DNA of 64,000 bases from Proteus vulgaris (GTDB lineage Bacteria > Pseudomonadota > Gammaproteobacteria > Enterobacterales > Enterobacteriaceae): assembly GCF_023100685.1 (NCBI RefSeq), contig NZ_CP090064.1, forward strand, positions 1,240,001 through 1,304,000. The letters are read 5' to 3'. Position 1 is the stretch's first letter. Each line of letters opens with the position of its first letter. The position numbers and the translations under genes are program-made. Shown here piece after piece: positions 57,097 to 64,000 of the stretch. Under the pieces are notes generated by a model. The model did not search any database. It worked only from the letters and a program-made list of their open reading frames with translations, and was not told the DNA's origin.

Positions 57097-59481
57097 ATGG
57101 AGAATATGGCCAGGTACAATGGACAAAATCGCTATTATCTTAATGTACAAGGATGTGATGTTTTATTTGATGTAGAACACTTCACTGGACGCGAAGCAAT
57201 AAGTGATACCTACCATTATCAAATTACCTTTACTTGCCAAACTCAAGATTTACAGCCACAACAACTCTTGCGCCGTAGTGCAACGCTATCTTTTACACCG
57301 CCAATTAACAGTATTACCGATTTGGCAACGCAAGAGCCCATCACTAAGCAAGTTCATGGTGTTATCACACAATTTCGGCGTTTATCAGGTTCGGTGGATG
57401 AAGCGCGTTATCAACTCGTTATTGAGCCTGTCTTTGCATTATTACGTCATCAAATCCGCTCTCATCGATTTTTCCTCAATCAATCTGTGCCTGATGTTGT
57501 AAGCCAAATTTTACGTGAGCATAATTTTAAAGATTGGGAATTTGAATTTACACTTAAAAATGAATATCCCAAGCGTGAGCAAGTTAATCAATACAATGAG
57601 AGTGATCGTCAATTTATAGAACGACTATTAAGTGAAGTTGGTATTTTTTACTCATTCTATTTGCAAGACCAAACACAAACCGAAGTCATCCGTTTTGCCG
57701 ATCGCCAAAGTGCTTATATCTTTGATAAAACATTACCTCTCAATAGCCCTTCCGGTATGAACGATAACCACCAAGAAAGCGTATGGGGATTATCATTACA
57801 CCATCAAGTGGTCGAACAGAATGTATTCACCAAAGACTATAACCATCGTCAAGCGCAAGACACCTTGATTTCAGTAGTAACGGATATGACACGTGGTGAA
57901 GGTGATGAAATTCACTATGGTGAAGTTTATCATTACCAAGCAAGACATCTTACTCGTGGCGATAAACTCACACCTGAAGCAGAAACTGCTAACTTTTGGG
58001 CAAGACTCGATCATGAACGTTTTCTGACTCGACAAACTCGCTTAAAAGGTGAAAGCAATGCTGACTTTTTATCACCACTACAAGTGCTTTCTATCACGGA
58101 TAACGCAATACCTTCATCATTACCGTCTGTGTTTCAATCACCGATTTTAATCACTCGCTTACGCTTTAGTGGTGGTCGAGAAAAAGCACTACAAGTGCGG
58201 TTTAATGCCATTCCTTATAGTGAAACACTTTGTTGGCGTCCAGTTGTTAAACCTCGTCCAATTATTACAGGCACACTGACTGCGCGTATTACGAGTGCAA
58301 AAGATAACGATATTTACGCTCACCAAAATGAACACGGTTTTTATTGGGTAAAATTTGATGCTGACCGTGATGAAAAACCCATGGGCTATGAAAGTATGCC
58401 AGTACGCTTGGCAAAACCTTATGCCGGTGACACTTACGGGATGCATTTTCCGTTAATTCAAGGTACTGAAGTCGCTATCGCCTTTCATGAGGGCGACCCA
58501 GACCGGCCTTACATCGCCCATGTATTGCATGATTCGCGTCATCCCGATCATGTAACGGATAGAAACAACACTCGTAATGTGATTCGTACCCCTGCAAATA
58601 ATAAATTGCGAATGGAGGATAAACGTGGACAGGAGCATATTAAACTCAGCACCGAATATGGTGGTAAATCTCAGTTAAGCTTAGGTCATATTGTCGATGC
58701 CAATCGTGATAAACGTGGTGAAGGTTTTGAGTTACGCACTGATAGTTGGGGAGCAATAAGAGCAGGTAAAGGATTACTTCTTACGGCAGAAGAACAAACT
58801 AAGGCTGATGAGCAACAACTTAATATTGTTGAAATAAAACGCCAACTTTCTGATGCATTATCAACAGCAGAATCGCTGTCTATACTATTAGAAAAAGCAG
58901 AAGTTGACGCTTTAGATAACGAAACCCAAGCAACCTTTTTAGATAATAGTATTACTGAATTAAAAGAGCCTGTAATAATTGCTGGAGCTCCAGGGGGAAT
59001 TGTTGTTTCTACACCTAAGCATATTCAGCATAGCAGTAATGGTAATCAAATATATTCAGCGGTAGGAAATACCGAAATATCATCTCTTAAGCGTTTATTT
59101 TTAATAGCGAAGAAAAAAATTGTACTCTTTGCTCATGAGTTAGGAATAAAACTAGTAAGTGTAGCAGGTAAAATTGAAATTCAAGCACAAACAGATGCCC
59201 TTGATTTAATTGCCCAAAAGGCAATTAATATCACAAGTACAAATGATGAAATTATTATTAGTGCTAATAAGAAAATAACCCTCCAATCTGGGGGATCTTA
59301 TATCACAATAGAAGCAACTCAGATTGAACATGGAACTGGTGGGGACTTTAATGTAAAAAGCGCTAATCTTCAATATCTTGATGTTGCAACATTAAATACA
59401 CCTTATCCTAATTTTACTGCTTGTGAAGTAATGGCGAGTGAAGCCGCTCAAAATGGCGACGGAATTATCCCTTTAAGCTAA
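57097..59481 (+). CDS. vgrG: Type VI secretion spike protein VgrG
   Basis: A 794-residue T6SS tip protein. The N-terminal gp27-like part (about 1-380) has the usual LNVQGCDVLFDVEHFTGRE start, FFLNQSVPDVVSQILREHNF, and ESDRQFIERLLSEVGIFYSF. The gp5-like OB domain follows with RPIITGTLTARITSAKD, GFYWVKFDADRDEKP, and VAIAFHEGDPDRPYIAHVLHD. A DUF2345-like and repetitive beta-helix region (about 480-770) is followed by a short unique tail (about 770-794). No hcp is adjacent, so it is an orphan vgrG cluster that relies on a T6SS apparatus elsewhere. It is followed by adaptor, effector and immunity genes in the same direction. Confidence 0.94.
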   Translation: MENMARYNGQNRYYLNVQGCDVLFDVEHFTGREAISDTYHYQITFTCQTQDLQPQQLLRRSATLSFTPPINSITDLATQEPITKQVHGVITQFRRLSGSVDEARYQLVIEPVFALLRHQIRSHRFFLNQSVPDVVSQILREHNFKDWEFEFTLKNEYPKREQVNQYNESDRQFIERLLSEVGIFYSFYLQDQTQTEVIRFADRQSAYIFDKTLPLNSPSGMNDNHQESVWGLSLHHQVVEQNVFTKDYNHRQAQDTLISVVTDMTRGEGDEIHYGEVYHYQARHLTRGDKLTPEAETANFWARLDHERFLTRQTRLKGESNADFLSPLQVLSITDNAIPSSLPSVFQSPILITRLRFSGGREKALQVRFNAIPYSETLCWRPVVKPRPIITGTLTARITSAKDNDIYAHQNEHGFYWVKFDADRDEKPMGYESMPVRLAKPYAGDTYGMHFPLIQGTEVAIAFHEGDPDRPYIAHVLHDSRHPDHVTDRNNTRNVIRTPANNKLRMEDKRGQEHIKLSTEYGGKSQLSLGHIVDANRDKRGEGFELRTDSWGAIRAGKGLLLTAEEQTKADEQQLNIVEIKRQLSDALSTAESLSILLEKAEVDALDNETQATFLDNSITELKEPVIIAGAPGGIVVSTPKHIQHSSNGNQIYSAVGNTEISSLKRLFLIAKKKIVLFAHELGIKLVSVAGKIEIQAQTDALDLIAQKAINITSTNDEIIISANKKITLQSGGSYITIEATQIEHGTGGDFNVKSANLQYLDVATLNTPYPNFTACEVMASEAAQNGDGIIPLS

Positions 59482-59490
59482 GGAATGAAT

Positions 59491-60354
59491 ATGGAATATT
59501 ATTTATCACAAGCTAAAAGTTTTAGTGAACATCAATATGCTGTTATAGATAAAGCATTTGCAAATGAGCTGGTTGAACGTTATCCCACGCTAGATATCGT
59601 TTCTTCACATCTTAAACCGCAATCACATCTTTATCCCGCACTGATATCACTACATGAACTTTCATCATCTGAATGGCAATCTATAATATCGGAAATAATG
59701 CAACAGTCGGCAGAAATTTCATCTTCTGCAAAAATTTGTTTACTCTTAGAAAGTCAGTTATCAGCAAATGAAATAAAAAATGAGCTGGCAAGTATGTTGC
59801 TAATTAGCTATGAACAACAAAATTATGTACTACGCTATTATGATCCTAGAGTTTTATTTCATTTATCTTGGATGTTAACACCTTGGCAATTACAATTATT
59901 ATTAAAAACGCATTTAATTCAATCCTGGACTTACCTATTAGAAAATCAATGGAATACATTATATTTTCCAGAACATATTAATTATCAAAAAGGCTCACCG
60001 ACTGATTTACCATTAACACAAATTCACCAAATAGGTTTGATTAATCAAATAATAAATAAATTACCAAGAATAACAGTATTATCTGAAAGAATAAAAACCA
60101 GTAAGATAATTAATAAATTAATTACTCAAGCAAATAATTTAGGTTTGATAGCTCAAGAAGATATCATTAATTTTTCGTTTTATGGAGTAACATATCAATG
60201 TGCATTTTGGCTCCAAAATAATTTTAAAGAACTATTATATTTGTCATCTAAAAATCCTAAATATTTTTCAAGAATGATACTTAAAATAGATATTTTAAAA
60301 TGGAATGAAATAAAATCTGAGACACCCACTTTAATTGAAATTTATGGAGAATAA
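59491..60354 (+). CDS. DUF4123 T6SS adaptor (Tap/TEC-type)
   Basis: A 287-residue protein with the DUF4123 pattern: QYAVIDKAFANEL near the N-terminus, SHLYPALISLHELS, KICLLLES, and YVLRYYDPRVLFHLSWMLTPWQ (about 115-136). DUF4123 proteins chaperone a cognate effector onto VgrG. It is directly between vgrG and the effector, so it is the likely adaptor of both. I use ATG 59491, with AAGGA 6 bases upstream; ATG 59485 touches that site. Confidence 0.88.
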   Translation: MEYYLSQAKSFSEHQYAVIDKAFANELVERYPTLDIVSSHLKPQSHLYPALISLHELSSSEWQSIISEIMQQSAEISSSAKICLLLESQLSANEIKNELASMLLISYEQQNYVLRYYDPRVLFHLSWMLTPWQLQLLLKTHLIQSWTYLLENQWNTLYFPEHINYQKGSPTDLPLTQIHQIGLINQIINKLPRITVLSERIKTSKIINKLITQANNLGLIAQEDIINFSFYGVTYQCAFWLQNNFKELLYLSSKNPKYFSRMILKIDILKWNEIKSETPTLIEIYGE

Positions 60355-60355
60355 A

Positions 60356-63040
60356 ATGGACTCTTCTAGCAAACAAGAAGGCTGTAAATTTTGTACGCGA
60401 TATGGGTTTCCGATATTACCCGTTAGACCCGCAATTATGTCTCAAAATGATATACTTCCTGTTATACCGAATAATATTGAAGTACCGATTAATAATCAGG
60501 GCGAAACTGCATATACTCTTCGTTTATTACGTGCTGGCTATTTGAATATTTGGGATGAATTGGCTCAATCCTGGATAAATTATTATGTCACTAAAGATGG
60601 CTTCTATTACCCGCTTCCACAAAATGGAGAGGCTCCAGATGATGTTCTTTCTGGTGAAGTAAAACCTTGTATTGATAAACCAGAAGAATTAGCAAGAGCT
60701 TCATTTATTACTCTCCCTATTTTCCCTGCACCATTAAAAAATGGAAATTTTTGGTTTTCTTGGTCTGAAGTGAAATGGACTGATGTCGTAAGAAAAAAAC
60801 ATGAAGAACCCAGTTTTTATCAAGAAAATATGCAATTATTTAATATGGATAGATGGCTTAAGACTAATAAAGAAAAACAATCATTACGACTTGATAAACC
60901 CGATGAATATATCTCTGAATACTTTCTTAAATCAAGAGAAAGCGAATTAAAACAGTGGTCACCATCTTTTCTATTTACAGCTTCAATCTTAACTAATGCT
61001 ATTTATGGTGCAATAGCTTTAAATAAAAAATATCTTGCATCACCAAAAGCATCAGGGAAAGATATTGAAAAAATAGTTAATAGTAACTTTCATTCAAATG
61101 GTGCAATATTAGTATTACAAGATCCTGTTGGAATTTTAAAAGATTTATCCGCACTTATTCAATATGAACTTGATAAAGATGTTTATAAGAAAAAAGATAT
61201 TGAGCGTGAAACTATGCTTTATACTACCATTTCTAGTTTAAAAGAAGGAATAAAAAACAAGTTTCAGACTGATTATATAACAAAAACTATTCAAAATAAT
61301 GATCTCAGTGAAAGTGTTGACGTTGTACGTGTAGATACTAATGGTATAGTTCATAAATATCCCGAAGGTGATAATACATATAAAGTACCGATAGATGCTC
61401 CTGATAGCGATATTATAAAGCAACTTCTAGCAAAATCAGTTATAGAACAAAAAACTCAAGCTCATTGGGCTAAATATGAAAAATATTATGATACTAAAAA
61501 ATTCGATACTTTTGAGGAAGAGTTTAAAAATAGACTATCCGAATATACTCAAAGGATATTAAATCCTAGGATAGAACTCTATATTGATTGGTTTGAATCT
61601 CAGAAATTAACAGATTATTTTTTATATAATTTTGATGAAAATGATATTACAAGTGGTATGGAATACACTGCGACCGTTTGCTATGCTGTCGCAAATATGG
61701 CAAATAAAGAAAAGGTTAGAGATTTATTTAGTAAAGCTTTATTAAAAGATCTGACAGATAAAAGCAACATTGTCGCTAGAGCGCTTGCTTTTAATCATGA
61801 AACATTAATACAAAAAATTAACAAGGCAGTATTTCAATCCCCTAATCTGACATCTGTACCATGGAATGGTTTAATTGATGCTATGCAACAAATAGTGGAT
61901 AAAGTAAACAATCCTGGTTTTAATGCTGATAGTGTAATGGGGCTATATTTAGCAAATTTTTCATCTGCTATTATAAAAAGTACGAATACCATTTTAGAGT
62001 CAAAAAAAGTATTTCCATTTTTAGTCACTCTTGGTGTTATTCAAAAAAAAGCAATTATTCCACTTAGTAAATCAGGTGAGTATAAACATTTTATCAAGTA
62101 TGTTGTATCCGAATTGATGACGATTAATAATGGCGGGGTAACGCCTAATAAAGATTTATTAGAATTTCATGTCAGAGCAGAAATAAAACGTAAACAGTGT
62201 TTAGGTCTTGATGTTTATAATATAAAAAACCAAAATTATTTAATAGATATAGATATTACTGAATGGGAGAATATTAAAAATCTTCCTAAAAAAGCAAAAG
62301 AAGAAGCAATGGCTGGAATGTTATTTACCACTTCAGAATCAAAGGAAAAACTTCATATTCAGTGGAAAACTCAGCTAACAACAGGCTCAGGGAAAGCACT
62401 GACTTTAATGGGGGCAGGTGTATTATCTGGAATATTACAAACCGTAGCTGTGCTTTCCTCTGCTGATTTTGGAAATAAAAAAACATTATCGAAAGATCAA
62501 TTAGAAGAGAATAGTCGATTTTATGCCGGGGCAGCTGCGGTTCTTGGCACTGGATTCGGTGTGATTGAAACCGGAATTAAAGAATATGTTCGAGTTCATA
62601 GTCTGTTAACAACTCGCACTTTCAATGGATTAAAATCTTTAGAAACAGCATCCAAAATTATGGGACGATTTTTAGGATTAGCGGCGGGCGTTGTAACTGT
62701 TGCTTTTGATTTTTATCATATGGTTGAAGTTAGAAAAAATAATAGCGGACTAGCAGTAGCATATTTAGTTTCTGGAGTTGCAGGATTATGGTTTATCTTT
62801 CTAATCTTCACTTCTAGTTTAACCCCTATAGGATTGGTTATTACTCTAGTCGCCGTTATTCTTATGTTAGGAGCAGCTATTTATATCGCCATTGAAGGAC
62901 AGGATAATATCCAAAAATGGTTGGAACAATGCTTATGGCAAAAAATACCTAACGATAATCCCGAATATATTTTACCTCCTATTTTTCCAACTATGGAGAT
63001 GGAAATGAGTGAATTTAAACAAGCATTAGGACAACATTAA
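60356..63040 (+). CDS. VasX/BTH_I2691-like T6SS effector, probable pore-forming toxin
   Basis: An 894-residue protein. The N-terminal motif CKFCTRYGFPILPVRPA (about 10-26) and LRLLRAGYLNIWDE (about 53-66) mark the VasX/BTH_I2691 effector N-terminal region. The middle is charged and helical. The C-terminus (about 680-860) has several hydrophobic segments at roughly 680-700, 720-740, 768-790, 800-822 and 825-848, as in colicin-like pore-forming VasX proteins. It is preceded by its adaptor and followed 1 base later by a membrane immunity candidate. ATG 60356 has GGAGA 5 bases upstream. Low GC and no homology to neighbours suggest horizontal acquisition. Confidence 0.85.
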   Translation: MDSSSKQEGCKFCTRYGFPILPVRPAIMSQNDILPVIPNNIEVPINNQGETAYTLRLLRAGYLNIWDELAQSWINYYVTKDGFYYPLPQNGEAPDDVLSGEVKPCIDKPEELARASFITLPIFPAPLKNGNFWFSWSEVKWTDVVRKKHEEPSFYQENMQLFNMDRWLKTNKEKQSLRLDKPDEYISEYFLKSRESELKQWSPSFLFTASILTNAIYGAIALNKKYLASPKASGKDIEKIVNSNFHSNGAILVLQDPVGILKDLSALIQYELDKDVYKKKDIERETMLYTTISSLKEGIKNKFQTDYITKTIQNNDLSESVDVVRVDTNGIVHKYPEGDNTYKVPIDAPDSDIIKQLLAKSVIEQKTQAHWAKYEKYYDTKKFDTFEEEFKNRLSEYTQRILNPRIELYIDWFESQKLTDYFLYNFDENDITSGMEYTATVCYAVANMANKEKVRDLFSKALLKDLTDKSNIVARALAFNHETLIQKINKAVFQSPNLTSVPWNGLIDAMQQIVDKVNNPGFNADSVMGLYLANFSSAIIKSTNTILESKKVFPFLVTLGVIQKKAIIPLSKSGEYKHFIKYVVSELMTINNGGVTPNKDLLEFHVRAEIKRKQCLGLDVYNIKNQNYLIDIDITEWENIKNLPKKAKEEAMAGMLFTTSESKEKLHIQWKTQLTTGSGKALTLMGAGVLSGILQTVAVLSSADFGNKKTLSKDQLEENSRFYAGAAAVLGTGFGVIETGIKEYVRVHSLLTTRTFNGLKSLETASKIMGRFLGLAAGVVTVAFDFYHMVEVRKNNSGLAVAYLVSGVAGLWFIFLIFTSSLTPIGLVITLVAVILMLGAAIYIAIEGQDNIQKWLEQCLWQKIPNDNPEYILPPIFPTMEMEMSEFKQALGQH

Positions 63041-63041
63041 T

Positions 63042-63989
63042 ATGGACTATTACGGATTACACCCTAAGTTTAAACTTAATCGCCCATTAAATAACGAAGA
63101 AATAGCTGGTAAATTGGACCAAAATAATCGTATTGATTTAGAAAATGAAGAGTTAATTCCAGATGTAAAAGTGATCGCAATAAATTCTCATTATCTAGAA
63201 ATGGTGGATAAATATTATTCTTCAAAAGGTATTTTTAGTTTTATAGGTGCTTTTGGAACCATAATGTGTTTAGGTGGTATATTATTATTTACAACAGATC
63301 TTATTTTCTCCAATCAATTATCTAAAAAAGATTTAATATTTACTCTTTTTATGATTCTTCCACTTATTGGAATGGGATCCTTTATGTTCTATTTACTGAA
63401 AACAGAATGGTTTACATGGACACATTATCCTTTACGCTTTGATCGAAAAAATCAGATGGTTTATGCCTTTCGCACTGACGGTTCTATTATTTCAGTGCCT
63501 TGGGAAAAGGTGTTTTTTACTACAGGACTTAATTATGTGAAAAATATAAGTGCTGATTATTATATTAGTGGTCATGTACTTGCAGATGATAATAAAACGG
63601 TAATTGATACGTTTTGTCTTCCTGCCTCCACAGGTAATCCAGCATTATTGCAACATCATTGGGAATTTATTCGACGCTATATGGAAGAAGGACCTGAGAA
63701 TATTATTCAACAAGTCGAATTTTGTTTACCTATAGCTAATAAAAAAGAGAGTTATGGTTTTACCTTTTTTTATATATGTACTTTATTTAAAGGACTATTT
63801 AAGATCCTGATGTTATTAATGTTTCCACTTATCTTTATTATCAGTATCCCGCGTTATATTGCAATCTTAACCAGTCGCCGTCCTATTTGGCCAGAGGAAG
63901 TAGAAGAGCAGTGCAAAATAGACCCTAATGATCCTTATATCTTAAATGAAAAAACGAATCCTAAAGATCTCTGGAAAGCATTTTATTAA
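63042..63989 (+). CDS. DUF6708-type membrane protein, probable immunity factor
   Basis: A 315-residue protein: an N-terminal cytoplasmic part (DYYGLHPKFKLNRPL), two helices (about 65-90 and 98-122), a soluble domain with YPLRFDRKNQMVYAFRTDGSIISVPWEKVFF, and a further long hydrophobic segment (about 245-280). This matches the DUF6708 family as I recall it, found next to VasX-like effectors. Membrane localisation fits protection against a pore-forming toxin. Its start is 1 base after the effector stop. The gene ends 11 bases before the window edge, so further immunity or effector genes may follow. Confidence 0.8.
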   Translation: MDYYGLHPKFKLNRPLNNEEIAGKLDQNNRIDLENEELIPDVKVIAINSHYLEMVDKYYSSKGIFSFIGAFGTIMCLGGILLFTTDLIFSNQLSKKDLIFTLFMILPLIGMGSFMFYLLKTEWFTWTHYPLRFDRKNQMVYAFRTDGSIISVPWEKVFFTTGLNYVKNISADYYISGHVLADDNKTVIDTFCLPASTGNPALLQHHWEFIRRYMEEGPENIIQQVEFCLPIANKKESYGFTFFYICTLFKGLFKILMLLMFPLIFIISIPRYIAILTSRRPIWPEEVEEQCKIDPNDPYILNEKTNPKDLWKAFY

Positions 63990-64000
63990 AAACTATTTTA

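Overview
The window looks like a chromosomal segment of a low-GC enterobacterium of the Morganellaceae, most likely Proteus or a close relative. The housekeeping proteins are very close to their Escherichia coli counterparts. They keep E. coli-like local gene orders (moaACDE-ybhL; ybhRSFG-cecR-rhlE; dps-rhtA; moeA-moeB; folE-yeiB-sanA-cdd-yohKJ; metG/mrp-udk-dcd-asmA), but the blocks are joined differently and the DNA is AT-rich. The genus is inferred from this style and from remembered Proteus proteins, not from a search.

Layout. 1-2.7 kb: end of the molybdopterin operon (moaA partial, moaC, moaD, moaE), then a Bax inhibitor-1 family membrane protein. 2.9-9.1 kb, minus strand: a VOC protein, then the YbhGFSR ABC exporter with its TetR regulator CecR. 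9.5-12.3 kb: rhlE-dusC and a GlsB/YeaQ protein. 12.4-13.4 kb: sseA and a small membrane protein. 13.7-22.0 kb: an accessory catabolic island with a DcuC-type carrier, a MetC-like PLP enzyme, a fumarase/aspartase-superfamily lyase, an MmgE/PrpD protein, a degenerate FabZ-like hotdog protein, a DapA/NanA-type aldolase and a LysR regulator. The lyase plus MmgE/PrpD pair recalls the iminodisuccinate lyase/epimerase pair, so the island may degrade an N-substituted aspartate-type compound to fumarate and an amino acid.

22.3-24.4 kb: dinG behind a LexA box. 24.4-31.0 kb: a 940-bp intergenic region with a strong FNR-like site and a candidate anaerobic small RNA or leader, followed by a Tat-exported [FeFe]-hydrogenase, a HybA-like Fe-S subunit, a HybB/NrfD-like membrane subunit, and a TonB-dependent receptor. 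No HydE, HydF or HydG maturase is in the window. 31.1-35.9 kb: dps, rhtA, a LOG-family protein, a GNAT acetyltransferase and a YtcJ-like amidohydrolase. 36.4-37.3 kb: remains of a sugar-type operon (frameshifted Gfo/Idh oxidoreductase, broken DegT aminotransferase) ending in an intact Nudix gene.

37.4-56.4 kb is mostly core: moeB/moeA, a YbfB/YjiJ MFS transporter, folE, yeiB, sanA, maeA, cdd, yohK/yohJ, metG, mrp, udk, dcd, asmA and dcuC. 57.1-64.0 kb is a complete orphan type VI secretion cargo module: VgrG, DUF4123 adaptor, an 894-residue VasX/BTH_I2691-like effector with a hydrophobic C-terminus, and a DUF6708 membrane protein that is the likely immunity factor. I saw no rRNA, tRNA, CRISPR array, transposase or prophage gene.
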